A DNA stretch of 58,957 nt, taken from assembly GCA_013115135.1 (NCBI GenBank), contig JABANP010000323.1, forward strand, positions 1 through 58,957, read 5' to 3'. The notes below the pieces were generated by a model. It was not told the DNA's origin, ran no database searches, and saw nothing but the letters and a program-made list of their open reading frames with translations. This document shows, piece after piece, positions 11,736 to 22,692 of the stretch (its first letter is position 1; the number at the start of each line of letters is the position of its first letter). The translations under genes and the position numbers were made by a program. This DNA is from Perkinsus olseni (Eukaryota; Perkinsozoa; Perkinsida; Perkinsidae).

Positions 11736-13290
11736 CTACACTCTCAACGACCGGTGGAGCAGCACGCCGCCCTCCACAAGAGAATCTTCGGCTGCGCTGA
11801 CAAAGGAGACGAATACATCACCACGCCCGGGGAGCAGCAACAGCAACTCACCTCAAAATACAATCGATGTTGGCCTTGGTGTCATCAGGTCCTTTTCTGA
11901 CACCTCTAGCTTCCCTTATCAGCAAACTGCCAGGCTTGTCTTCCTCATCCTCCTCCGGTCGGAAGGGCAATGGCATCGTGATGGGCGTCTCTACCTCCCC
12001 TTCCTCCCCACCAGCACCAGCGGCAGCACTGCCGTCCAATACTCGGCAGTTGAGGGTCCAAGTGACTCTGGTGAGGTTATCATCATAATCAAGCACGAAG
12101 AAGTCGAAGACGATCTGATGGCTGACCTTCACCGCTCCCGGCAGAGAGAAGGAAGGTGGCTCCTCCAAAGGAACGTACAGGGGCACGGCAGAGCTGACCA
12201 AACCACATTCGTGAACCGACGGTAAAACACACTCAGCCACGGCCGTCCGATGGACTCCCGCTAACTCATCTCGGGGCCGCTCGGTCCGAACCAGTCGAAC
12301 TCTGAGATGCTCCGTCGGAGTGCTCCCCCTGGCCGAGGAGAACCTTACACTGATCGCCATAGGGGAATCCAGATTGACGTTCAAAAGCCTCTCGTGGGGA
12401 TTCCATCGACCACTTACCGATATCTCACCCACCGGAGACTTATTAAAACTGATGGAGAAGTTCTTCTTGCCGAACGCCGGAGCTTCGGTCGTCCGTAGTC
12501 GAGTCATAGCCTTCCGGGCCGCCCACGTGAGTCGGCGGTCTTCCATCGTATCATAGTTGTTGAAGATGGCGTCTGGTCTGGTGACGCAGCGGACGGCCCT
12601 TCCCACGCAGTTGAGGCCTTCCTCGGCGGTAACCCTCAGCGGACTTTTTGATTCAAAAACCGTAGAATCGGCACCAGCGGCCACCGTGACGTAGTAGCGG
12701 ATGGAAGTGTACTTACCACTGAAGGAAGGCGGAAGGAGATGAGGTAGGGTAAATTGGTAGACGGCCTGGCGGGAATCTTTGGGGTCGATGCTCACAGCCA
12801 AGATTTCCGGAGGCGTGGAGAAGAGGAGGGCCGAGCTGCTGGAGAGGCGTTGTTCGGCGGACACGAAACCATGGGTGGAAGTAATGGACGGCCGAGAGAC
12901 TTCTTGAGGCGCACGGAAACTGAGGGAGAGTCGGGTGCCATATTCTGAGTTATTCGGTATCTTGCTGTGTTCAACCTAAGATACTCGGTCCAATTTCAGT
13001 CGCGTTCAGACCCACCCAACCCGTATCTTCCCTTCTTCAACCTAAGATGCCTACCTCAGTTTCTGACGGTTAAGCTCAGCGCCGTGCATTCCAGTAACCT
13101 CCCCGTAAGCCTGTGCCAGGAGCCAGTCCACCCGACTGTCCTCAAACCCTCGTCCCAGCGCCACCACCACCCTCACCTCCTCGCCAGGACGATACCGCCC
13201 CTGGGAAAGGACCACGTCGATGTGTCGAGGCGTCGGCAGGCCGTCACGTAAGCTTTCATAGGGCGATTTATTCATGGCAAGCATCGACAT
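11736..13290 (-). CDS. RGP1: RGP1-like protein (Ric1-Rgp1 GEF subunit)
   Basis: Partner of Ric1 in the guanine-nucleotide exchange factor for Ypt6/Rab6 at the Golgi. Exons 13055-13290, 11852-12964 and 11736-11796 join to 469 aa (1410 nt, frame closes exactly). The second acceptor at 12965-12966 is chosen because it alone keeps the frame from exon 1. Exon 1 carries the family N-terminus (VVLSQGRYRPGEEV; WLLAQAYGEVTG). Exon 2 has the immunoglobulin-like/arrestin-like core: LPPSFSGKYTSIRYYVTVAAG, then NLTRVTWTLNCRVLDG near the end, followed by an acidic low-complexity loop. The 90-nt first intron holds two copies of a 12-nt motif described separately. The gene is divergent from eIF3a; the two starts are 355 bp apart and must share promoter space. 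Confidence 0.8.
12971..12982 (-). repeat. Intronic motif ATCTTAGGTTGA, copy 1
   Basis: In RGP1 intron 1 near the acceptor. On the minus strand it is the 5' arm and loop of GTATCTT...AAGATAC, a 7-bp hairpin. Confidence 0.7.
13037..13048 (-). repeat. Intronic motif ATCTTAGGTTGA, copy 2
   Basis: In RGP1 intron 1, starting six bases after its GT donor. Confidence 0.7.
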
Positions 13291-13645
13291 TGGATACGCG
13301 ACGATTATGCTCGGGCGCGCGCGATGTTAAAATCTGATCGATTTTGGCAGAAAGTGGACGTGGAAGGGAGAGGTATCTGCATCTTAGGTTGACTCAGGGA
13401 AGATATGAAGTAGGTTCACTTGAGTGACGTCTGGGTAATGGAGCGGTAGGGCTGCGGGACATTTCCCTGGTAGAATTTGGTAATAGCGGGATGGGCTGTT
13501 AGGGGACGGGCGGGTTGGAAAAATTGCAGAGTGAACCGAAAACCTCACAAAGTCAACGCCTTGACCTCTTTCGTATCTTCCACGGTTGAAGCTGAGATAC
13601 TCCCCATCAGTTGGGTTATTGCTGCTTACTTCTTCTTACTCCCCT
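13291..13645. promoter_or_regulatory. Shared divergent promoter region of RGP1 and eIF3a
   Basis: 355 bp separate two divergent starts. No TATA-like box can be assigned. The region contains ATCTTAGGTTGA at 13381-13392, identical to copies in the first introns of both flanking genes. Confidence 0.4.
13381..13392 (+). repeat. Motif ATCTTAGGTTGA, copy 3
   Basis: In the divergent RGP1/eIF3a intergenic region, followed by GGGAAGATA as in copy 2. Confidence 0.7.
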
Positions 13646-16600
13646 ATGAGCTACTACATTCGGCCAGAGGCCGTACTAAAGAGAGCCGATGAGCTTATCG
13701 AGATCGGCGAGTATCAGGCCGCCATCGACCTCCTCGGACAGGCCGCCTCCTCCCGGCGTTTCAAATACAACTTCACGCCCGCAGTCGAGGCCATCATGGA
13801 GAAGTTCCTCAGGCTCTGTGTGCAGATGAAGCAGATCAGACAGGCTAAGGAAGGTGAGAATCTTAGGTTGATGCATGTAAGATACGAAGGAGGTTGGAGA
13901 CTGCTCTCAGGTCTTATTCAGTATCGATCGATTACGCAGCACACTCAAGTGCAGTCCTTAGAGGATATGCTCACCCTCTTCCGCACCCTTAGTGAGGAGA
14001 GGATGGAGAAGGCCAGCCAGAAGTGCTCGGTCGTCACTGGCGATTCCCCGACCCCATCACGCCGGACAGCGTCATGATGGCATCTTTGGGCCAGGACCCG
14101 ACCAACCACGACGAGATCGAATTCAGGGAGGCTGTCAGGGACATGTGGGAGACCTACAGGACGGTTTTGGAGACGGTCCGGACTAATGCTAAGTTGGAGG
14201 GTTTGTACTACTCCACCGCCAATAGGGCGTTGGAGTTTGTTAAGAAGCAGAATAGGCGAGTGGTAAGGATGCCGGGCGGCTATGCGGTAGGGCGTGTGTT
14301 CGATCACCGGTTGTGATGTATTCAGGAGGCCAAGCGTCTTTGTGACCTCTTCCGCTCCCACTGGACGAGTGCCAAGAAACCCACCACGAGCATCGGAGCC
14401 AGTCAGAACATCAACCCCAGCGACCCTGCTGTCGTCTCTAGGGTAGTACTATCGAGGGCGGGGTCGATCACATCGTCCGTCCGTGTAGGTCCTAGCTCTT
14501 CGATTCACATGCATTAACACGGCGATGGACATGGGCCTCTGGAGTCTGGCCTTCACCGTTCTCGAAGACGTCCACACGCTCATCTCCAAGAAGCGACCAG
14601 CACCGACGGCTGTCCAGTTGCTCCAGTGAGGAATCTTTAGCTTCACCGTGCAAGATACGGATTAGGTCGGGTCGAAGGACGTTCATATCTTAGATACTTT
14701 GATCGTCTCTCCCGTGTATTGGGGTCTACCTATATTTTGGAATCTACCAATCCTCGGTCCCTAGCCGACAACGACACCCATCAAGCCGTTCAAAGACTCT
14801 TCCACGCCCAGGCTCTTCTCAAGTAATAATCAACCTCTCCTGCCGCGTGCCAGGGTGACGCCTTCGGTAGGTATCTTTATCTTCTACGTCAAGTTGAAGC
14901 ACAGTTGTCCAATGACTCTGCCGCTGTCCCCGAGGAGGGCCTCCCAGAATTGCCGTCTCTCGAGGCGACCGCGGCCAAGACCGTCCTCGCCATCCTCGCC
15001 GTGCCTCCCACCAGCCGAGGCTTCATGGGGGTATCTCCTTCGGTTGGCGAACGGGCTGACAGGTTGGACGCTCTGCTGGTAAACTGGGGACTTTTGTGGC
15101 GCGTGAAAAATGTTTTTCCGGGCCTTTCAGGGTCGGGATGTGATGCCAACTCGCGAGTCTCTCGAGGCTGAGTTGATTGAGAAGAAGGGGCTCGACCTTG
15201 CCCCGGCCGAGGTCAAGGATCTCTTCCAGGCGATCACCACCGCCGAACAGAAGGCTAGCAGTACAGCGAGTGTGGATGATGGACTGTGGTGAGTAGGGGT
15301 GCCGGAAAAGTGTGGTCCGTTGAGATGTGGGCGTGCTCGGGTTTTTTTGTATTTGCAATTGACCTCTTTTGTGTCAGTGCGAAGATCGATGGTATGTTGA
15401 AGGCCCTGCCGGAGGCCTACTGTGGAGCGTACGCCCCCTCGATCAGACGCAACGTCGTGGAGCTCGTCGTAGCGAGCATGGCTAAGGTGGTTAGGGTTGT
15501 GAGCTGTTGAGCTGGTGGTCCCAGGTTCGATTCTTTCACTGTTGATTTTTTCGTATTTACTCAGACTCCTAACAAGTCCACCACTTACGATGATCTCTCG
15601 AGGGCCACCAGCGCCTGCGGCAACATCGCCGACATCACCGACCTCATCGACCGGGCCTCGTCGAAGGGACCCATCGTCGTCAAAGACGAACAGGACGCTA
15701 CCGAGAAGCGCATGGTAGGGTTGCTCAGCGGGGAGCGGCTGTGAAGGGGAGGTCGAACTGATGGCAGATTCCGGTGGTCGATGACGCCACATCCTCCCTC
15801 CACTTCGAAGTCTTGTCGGAGAAGGCAGCCGTGCCGACTGCTGAGGCTGAGGTCCAGACTAACCTCAAGCTGGAGGACTACACTCAGGGCAATAAGGAGA
15901 GAGCTGGTAATAATATTGATACCAAATTTCCGTCAGATCGTCTCTCGGTGGTGATTCTGATGGTGTTGTTAGAGCGTGAGGCGGCTCGAGCTGCCGCTGC
16001 GTTGAAGGCCGCGCAGGAGGCCGCAGCTGCCGAGAAGAAGCGAGCTGAGGAGGGCAGGAAGAAGAAGCTGATGGAGAGACAGGAGATGGAGGCTCGGAAG
16101 AAGGTATTGGAGGAGGTCCTGGGTTCGATCCCGGCATGTTGCATTTCAGGACCTTCCTCGCACTACTGCCATGTTGGAGTCTGTCAAGCAGCAAGCGAAG
16201 GCCTTCGGTAAGACCGCCAATTTACTATTTTTCTATCAGAATCTTCTGTAGGTCCTAACCATGTTACCACCATCACCATTGATGGCAAGGCTCGGGACGT
16301 CCAGACCATCGCTGACCATGAGATCATCAAGATCGATCGTCAAGAGTAATCCTCGCTTCCCTGGTAGTTGAGTATCGTCGCCGTCCTCCTCTCAGGTTGG
16401 ATGATGTCCGCAGGAAGCAGCTGCTGAAGGAGCGAACTATTCGTATCAAGTAGGTGGCCTCACCGTCGTCCTCGGCTTCTTGCAGCTCCCAGTTCTATCA
16501 CTAGAGGCTGCATTTATTAGTTCGTCGTGAATATGCCTCGACAATATGTACCCATGCTGAATATCAACGTGCTGCTCCATTTATCCATGTCATTATCGCT

Positions 16601-17709
16601 CTTCTTTTCTGATTTGGTTATGCTTATTAGCTTCCGTCGTGAGGAGTCGAAGAGGGTAGAGTACACCGAGCGAGCTCTCAGAGAAAAGGAGGGTCCGCAT
16701 ATCCGAACCTGGAGGGAGCATGTGGACATCAACCGCATGAAGCGATATGAGGAGTTGCAAGCTCAGAGGTGGAAAGAAGGAACCTTGAAGCGCTAGTGAT
16801 GGTGCTGTGGTCAGGCAAGCGGCATTGGACGAGCTCATCGAGAGCCGTAAGGAGGACAAGGCGGCGCTGAAGCCCGCCATGTCCGTGGTCGAGGATTGGA
16901 TATCGCAGAAGATGGCCGAACGCGACGAGGTGATTGCTGGACCTTTCCGGGGCCATCGGTGATCTTGGCTGGTTCGTCTTAGAAACGCGCGAAGAGGATC
17001 GAGGAAGCTCGGACAGCGTGGAAGGCTCGGATGGTCCGGGAGAAACTCGAGCGGGCCCTGAACAAGTTGGAGTCCTTCGAGAACCAAAAGCAGGAGGAAG
17101 AGGAGGAGGCTGCGTAAGGGTCATCGGGGCTTGCCACAGCAGACTGCTGCCTTTGCCCGAGTTCCGAGGCCGCTTCTAGGATCCACTTCTACTCGGTAGA
17201 GTAAAACCGACGTTTTACTCGGCTTTCTCCCTGCCGTAAACGATTTCGTGATCGATTTTACCGGACGACCCTGATCGCTGATGCTCGTGTGAACGCTCCC
17301 TAAGACTGTGTGGTCCCTTTAGGAATAAGGCTGCTTCGGCGACTGCCGCCGGATCCTCCTCCCCCACCGCACGAGTCATCAGCCGCGGCGCTGGTCTTGG
17401 TCTCAGCAACGACATCGCTGCTAGTCGCAATGCCTTCAAGATGGTAGGAATTTCGTGGCGCGCGGTCATCTGGGGAGAAGATTGTTTGTCTCTTCAGCAC
17501 GCTCGGGAGTCGTCCCCTGAGCCCGACGAGGGTGGCAGTTGGAGGAGGCCCGCCGCTGCGAGGTTCGGTGCCCCTTCTGCTGGCAAGTAAGACTGACCTC
17601 ACTTGCACATCTTGCGTAATCTTGCGTTTCCTCCAGATACGTCCCACCATCACGACGCGGCCCTGCCCACCGAGATGCTGATGGCTTTACTGAAGTCCGC
17701 CGTCATTAG
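13646..17709 (+). CDS. EIF3A: Translation initiation factor eIF3 subunit a
   Basis: Large scaffold subunit of eIF3, cytosolic. Many exons: exon 1 is 13646-13853, exon 2 starts at 13911, another ends at 14262, the next starts at 14326. The start ATG at 13646 opens [17 protein letters not shown], which matches the family N-terminus. PCI-region features follow: [19 protein letters not shown], then [21 protein letters not shown]. The middle (about 15980-16110) is the Arg/Glu/Lys-rich spectrin-like segment ([15 protein letters not shown]), followed by [20 protein letters not shown] (about 16650-16710). The last exon, after the acceptor at about 17638, reads KYVPPSRRG...[10 protein letters not shown] and stops at 17707-17709, a C-terminus typical of this family. 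A second frame through the last exon also stops, at 17713. Internal exon boundaries were only partly solved. Confidence 0.85.
13860..13871 (+). repeat. Intronic motif ATCTTAGGTTGA, copy 4
   Basis: In eIF3a intron 1, starting six bases after its GT donor, followed by TAAGATAC. Confidence 0.7.
15478..15540 (+). other. tRNA-like sequence at an eIF3a intron
   Basis: Starting at the end of an eIF3a exon and running through the intron is an A-box-like stretch (TGGCTAAGGTGGTTAGG), a small stem AGCT/AGCT and a B box GGTTCGATTC in tRNA spacing. It is probably a decayed tRNA or tRNA-derived SINE, not a functional tRNA, because acceptor pairing is absent. Confidence 0.35.
16116..16142 (+). other. tRNA B-box-like sequence in an eIF3a intron
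   Basis: The intron that follows the EARKK codons holds GGGTTCGATCCC, a perfect T-arm/B-box pattern, a few bases before its acceptor at 16149-16150. No A box is visible, so it is at most a 3' tRNA fragment. Confidence 0.3.
17208..17229. repeat. Inverted repeat in eIF3a intron
   Basis: Arms GAGTAAAAC / GTTTTACTC, 9 bp perfect, loop of 4 nt. Confidence 0.6.
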
Positions 17710-18160
17710 ATAGCTCGGCTGTGATAACAATCGATCGACTGATCGATAATGGGGAGTGGTCGTTGTTGACTGCGGCAGCCCATCGATTATGATACCAATA
17801 CTGCTACTGTTTCCTCCCTCCTACACGTCAGTCCTCAGCATAGAGTTGAAGTCACTTCAATACAACAGGGGCATATCATGTACTCTGGCGTGGCGAGTTG
17901 GGAAATTTATGGTATAGGGTACCGCGCATGGTGGGGGAGTAGAATTCCTTCGGTCCACCAATAATTGGGATACAATAGCGGACGGGCAAATTGCATGAGA
18001 GCCGTACGGCTAAGAGAGAGAGCACGAATTGTCGAAGTGTTGGTATTACCGTTATCGTGCTGGAATCCTCTATACTGGGTTATTCCTGTCGCCCTGACGA
18101 TGATCGGTCTTCGTTAACGGTTCTGGAAAATCTCTATCGGGAGCAGTTTTCTGTCAGCTC
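17710..18160. other. Intergenic region eIF3a to ADAT1
   Basis: No gene, RNA or clear control site recognised; it must contain the ADAT1 promoter and the eIF3a 3' end. Confidence 0.4.
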
Positions 18161-19300
18161 ATGTCATCTCCGACACCGTCCTCGTCTGAGAAGGCTTCGG
18201 TGCGCTCAGCGGAGAAGTCGCGGATTTCAACATGCCCGTTTGCGGACAGGATCGCGACGGCGGTGGTGGGAACCTACAGGTCGTTGACGGGGACGTCGGC
18301 GGAGTCTCCGATGGCTCCGAACGTCTTGGCGGGTTTTGTCATTTTTGATGAAAAAAGTGACAAAATGGAGGTTCTGTCCCTGGCTGTTGGCACCAAGTAT
18401 CTTCCTCCGAATATTGTCAGAGAAGATGAGGAGGGTCGGAACGAACTTGTGCACGATTGCCATGCAGAGGTCTTAGCGAGGCTCGCTCTACTGAGATGGC
18501 TGGACGGCTGTGGGGAATGGCCCGAGTCCAAGACGCTGCACATGTACACCTCCTCGGCGCCCTGTGGTAATGCCTGCATCAAGCGGTGGATCAGCGGGAG
18601 GAAGGAAAAGTTCGATCCGGAGGAGAGGCTGTGGCCGGTGGCGGAGCATAAAAAAGTTGAACTCCATTCGGTGCCTGAGGGGCAGGTGGAAGCCACTTTC
18701 AAAGCAGCGCAGGGAGACCCGCCGATGAAGGAGTATTTCCCAAAAGGGATCGTTCGGGCGAGCGCTATTGAAGATACGCGAGGAAGGATTCTCTCCTGCT
18801 CGGACAAGATCGCCCTGTGGAACGTGTTGGGCATAGAGGGTGGTGGGGATCGGCGGGCCAGGCCGATTTTTATTGAGTCGATCACCGTTGGTCGAAAGTT
18901 TTCGAGAGGCTGCTGTGAACGAGCGCTGTGCTGTCGAATGGAGTTCAAGGGAGGGCCGAAGGAGGTGAAGCATCCCAGTCTGATGTGTAGTGCGGTGAAG
19001 TTCCAGGAGGGAGGGATGGACGCTGAGAAGGGCGCAGACTTTACTGATGGAGAGTGCCGATGGTGGAGACGGTGTGATGATGGTACTTGGGAGGCCGAGG
19101 TGCTCGACGGCAGTACAGGGCGGTGTGCTGATGGAGCTGTGTCGAAGCTGGCCCGGTGTCAGATGCGGGAAGGTGGGCATGGAGAGAAGCGGAGTAGAAT
19201 CGAGGAGGTCTATCCTACGCAGCTAAGTGCACGGCATTCGCCATTCAAGTGTTTGTTTGCTCAACAGTCATCTGCTGACTGTCGTGGGTGGTTGTGGTAG
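18161..19300 (+). CDS. ADAT1: tRNA-specific adenosine deaminase 1 (ADAT1/Tad1)
   Basis: Single open frame of 379 aa, ATG at 18161. The protein is the A_deamin (ADAR/Tad1) type: it should deaminate A37 of tRNA-Ala to inosine. Zinc and catalytic residues are visible in order: HDCHAEV (His ligand and proton-shuttle Glu, about residues 107-113), SSAPCGNACIKRW (first Cys ligand, about 131), and SCSDKIALWNVLG (second Cys ligand, about 212). Basic residues that bind the inositol phosphate in this family are scattered. Length is usual for Tad1. It seems intronless, unlike its neighbours. Distinguished from ADAR editing enzymes by the lack of double-strand RNA-binding domains. Confidence 0.88.
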   Translation: MSSPTPSSSEKASVRSAEKSRISTCPFADRIATAVVGTYRSLTGTSAESPMAPNVLAGFVIFDEKSDKMEVLSLAVGTKYLPPNIVREDEEGRNELVHDCHAEVLARLALLRWLDGCGEWPESKTLHMYTSSAPCGNACIKRWISGRKEKFDPEERLWPVAEHKKVELHSVPEGQVEATFKAAQGDPPMKEYFPKGIVRASAIEDTRGRILSCSDKIALWNVLGIEGGGDRRARPIFIESITVGRKFSRGCCERALCCRMEFKGGPKEVKHPSLMCSAVKFQEGGMDAEKGADFTDGECRWWRRCDDGTWEAEVLDGSTGRCADGAVSKLARCQMREGGHGEKRSRIEEVYPTQLSARHSPFKCLFAQQSSADCRGWLW

Positions 19301-19353
19301 CTCCAGTGTCACTTGTGTTGTCAATTGGCGAAAAGGTTGGGTTGGGAAGGTAT

Positions 19354-19424
19354 GCACCGTCCGGGAATTGAACCCGGACCATCTGCTTGGAAGGCAGATA
19401 TCCTAACCATTAGACCAACGGTGC
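19354..19424 (-). tRNA. tRNA-Gly(UCC)
   Basis: 71-nt cloverleaf on the minus strand. The acceptor stem GCACCGT/ACGGTGC pairs at all seven positions, the T arm is CCGGG-TTCAATT-CCCGG, and the anticodon arm is TCTGC-CTTCCAA-GCAGA with anticodon TCC. The D arm has GGTCTAATGGTTAGG. No intron and no encoded CCA. It lies 53 bp beyond the ADAT1 stop, on the opposite strand. Confidence 0.93.
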
Positions 19425-19539
19425 TTGTGTTATTGTCATATCTAGCATCTTCTGCTTAAGTTTTGTTGAGAAATTTCCAGTAAAACCTCACTGGGGGAGG
19501 ACTCGCAGGAAATCTATGATGAATGCCGTTGCTTAGCAG

Positions 19540-21715
19540 CCGTTCGACTTCAACAACCTGTCATATGACACTCTCATCCACCCCAAGTAACTACTTCCAA
19601 CCTCTACGCTTTCCAACCCATTCACCTATCAGTACTCCAGCAGACGATGCTACCATCGCCTGCAGGTTTGCAGATAATACTGGTAAAGTGCGAAGTGGAT
19701 GGATCGAACCCACGCCCTCTGCGTCAGATGAAGAGTATCCAGTGGCCACCATCACCTTCAAGCTCTCTGGAGTCGTCCTCAACTTCAACAATCACGAGCG
19801 TCACCTCTCCCCCATAGGGATCGTGGCAACTCCAGGTTCGGTCGATCTCGTCGACGCCCTCACTATTCCGTCATCTCAGCGACGTACGCGCGCGTGTCTG
19901 GTTCGGGCCGTCAGAAGGCGGTAGTGTATCATGCAAGCCCCTTTCCGCGATGTACGACAGTCTCGGCTATTCTCATGCCGGTCAGGGACGATCAGGCATG
20001 TTGAGCTTCGCTTCGGCGACCGACTGTGATCTCGTTGTCAACTACCTGACATCCTGCGCTGTGCGGGTGACGGCGAGTGTGATGGCGACCACTGGCCTGA
20101 ACTACAACGACGTTCAACCCGAGGACGACGCTTCTAGGGTGCTCCTGTCCGGATCGGGTACCGAAGGCGGTTCTGAAACCAGTTGAGCTCAACCACAGGT
20201 TATCCAGTACTCGCCAAATCAACCTCCACGCTATGGCCCCGACGGTTCCACAGGCAGGAAGTTCGTCCTCGGATACGCTGACGTGACGGTGAGGAGGGAG
20301 ATGCCGATTCGCAAGATTCTGTCATATGTTTCTCATCACCGTGTTCTCCTCTGTAACTTTGCACTAACTTATCCCTCTCAAAGCCCTGGCGACGTCGTTT
20401 TAGTATCCTGCCTTCGACTTTGTCAACCGTCTGCCAAACGACATGGACGCCACGTTGAGGGTGTTCTCCGATATGACCAAAGAGCATCGTGTGAGCCATG
20501 TACTCCTACCACGATTATCGGACAAAGGGGACGGACCGCGATGCAGATTGCGAGGTAGGCAGCCATTACAGTCTTGCTGACTGTTGAGCGCGTTGACTGT
20601 TTTCGTTCTCCGGGATGGCAAAGTTGGAGGAGGGCATCGTCATTAACTGCCGAATGCGTTTCGCGATACTCGTCATTCTCGGAGAGAAGATTATAAATCG
20701 TCTCGTAGGGGTATCTTCTCCCCTCTTTGAACAAACTAATTCTGAAATCCAAAACCTATTCTGGAATGATTATTTACATGTAAAATCCTTACCGAGAATC
20801 GACCTTGAGTCTCAGAATTTATCAATCGAACACCACCTGTGAGTGCTTGGCGTGTGCTCATCTATTCCCAAAGGTCCTCTGCTCTTCCTCCGTGGAGCGA
20901 ACGCGTCTGTGCTGCGGTTCCCGTCGGAAGAGCACGCCAAGTTGTGGGCGGCAGCGATCGATGTCGTGGTTGCAGTACCTCCGCTGGATCAATTGCTATC
21001 ATCGAAGGAAATGAGAAAGAACAGTTTGAAGGAGTTCAAACAGGTAGGTCGTCGAGGTGTCCACGGTCCCACGAGTTGGTACCACTCCTTCCCCAACTGT
21101 TTTTTATTCAGAAAAAGGCTCATCTCTTCAAGGAAGTTATCAGCCTCAAAGACTCGGCCTGTCAAGCCGCCACGGCGCTTCAGGATTGTATTTTACTAAT
21201 GGACGTACTGGATGAGGTACCGACACTCTTTGACGAGAGCGATCGTATCTACCGATCGACATCCGCCGTAAGGCCTTGTTGATCTGATCAGCCCTTCCCG
21301 TCACGGAAGCACTCCACCGTCGACGGCTTGAACAGAGCGTCGCTCTCCTCGTCTACGATGCTTCCTCCCGGTGAGGATACATTGCCAACTTTGGGGAGTC
21401 CGGGCGGTCTTATCAGGTGGTGGAAGGTCGTCGACAATATTAACGTACAAGCCTCAGCAAGAAGTCCTGCCGGGGACGGTCATCATAGGCGGCAGCAATA
21501 CCGTTACTACCGCTGCGTCCAGTGGTACTGTGCTGGTACATGACCCTTCCTCTGCGGCCGATCTTAAAAGAGAGATGCTCGGTGAGAGGCGGGATGGAAG
21601 TTTACGTTTGGAGCACGCCGTGGTAGCAGGTACGGTTATTGAAGGTCCGAAGGAAAACTGGAATCTCGGCGACTTTGGCGGAAATAGCTTAGCTCAAACG
21701 AGGGAAGATACAGTA
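19540..21715 (+). CDS. Probable multi-exon gene, product not recognised
   Basis: Several plus-strand open segments with splice-like borders suggest one gene: around 19541-19587 (FDFNNLSYDTLIHPK), 19640-19900 (CRFADNTGKVRSGWIE; YPVATITFKLSGVVLNFNNH), 19920-20186, 20240-20300 (GRKFVLGYADVTVRRE), 20405-20480 (AFDFVNRLPNDMDATLRVF), 20860-21040 (LLFLRGANASVLRFPSEEHA, then KLWAAAID), 21115-21230 (KKAHLFKEVISLKDSACQAA) and 21445-21715 (LPGTVIIGGSNTV). The FPSEEHAKLWAAAID segment looks like the C-terminal helix of a PH domain; nothing else matches a family I know. Start, stop and introns are not resolved. Confidence 0.4.
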
Positions 21716-22408
21716 AGCTTTCTGTGTCTGCGAGAGTCTTTCTCCGGTGTTCGACGAGCTTCCGCTAGCCTACGCAAAACGGGAGGAATGGATGCGCCAC
21801 AGCGGATGTTGCTCAGGAAACTTCCGATGGTTAGCTGCACATCGTTCATGGCGTATTCTGTCGCCACTGCTCACTACTCGTGTGGGCCCGGTTACTCGTG
21901 GTTTGTTACTGTCTCCCATGACCATCATCGTGATGTTACTTTCTCATTGTACGGTGTTGTGCTGGTTTCAGTGGGGACACTTGATGAGGGTCACTTCTCT
22001 TCTCTACATCGTGCGCTTAACACAACGCAGACTGACTATTACCGGAGGACATCATAGTTCGGGGAAACTAAGAAAATACGAGTGTGATAAGTAATTGGTG
22101 AGTAATGATGCAACGGTTACTAGTCAAACGGTAGGAGGAGGCGAAACAGCTGGTGCACGCGTACTGCGCAGATTAGTTAGTCCGAACACTGCAGCACGGT
22201 GCGCATCAGATTCTAGTCACAGATGGGCATCAGAACATTTCTAGATCAACTATAGCACGGCGCTATCGTTTGTTGAATACCTAGGCTCTAATTACTAGTG
22301 TATTGTGTACCTGCACGCGCTCTGTACTTGAGAACGGCGGCGATGGGTAGTGCGACTACGGGACCGTACTTGCACCCGAGCCTGCAGACTCGTATGACGG
22401 GGTTCGTC

Positions 22409-22432
22409 CTCACGAGCCTGCAGGCTCGTGAG
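22409..22432. repeat. Perfect 24-bp palindrome
   Basis: Arms CTCACGAGCCTG and CAGGCTCGTGAG with no spacer. The core CCTGCAG also occurs 30 bp upstream. Confidence 0.8.
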
Positions 22433-22672
22433 CTCTCAGGAGCATGTCCCGCCTGACCGAGCTTAGCACACGCGTGCACATCCTGCTACGGCTGGCAGCC
22501 TGCGTAATGATGCCCATATCGTGGACTGCCGAACATGAAGCAGTTGATGCGTCGAGCCTCCGTGAATGAGATATCACCAGCGATGGTATCTCACTTCGAT
22601 GGCGTAGAGAATCGTAGCGACAGTGAAAGCAGGCAGGACAAGGATGCGTGCGTGCGCTTGCATTGAGGCATC

Positions 22673-22692
22673 ATGCCAGTGGCATGATGCCA
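22673..22692. repeat. XnX'nX triplet
   Basis: X=ATGCCA, spacers g and g; embedded in a 12-bp-arm palindrome. Confidence 0.9.

Noticed and set aside
19695..19760. A minus-strand tRNA with B box GGTTCGATCC
   Set aside because: The T stem does not pair and there is no acceptor or anticodon stem; it lies within likely coding sequence.
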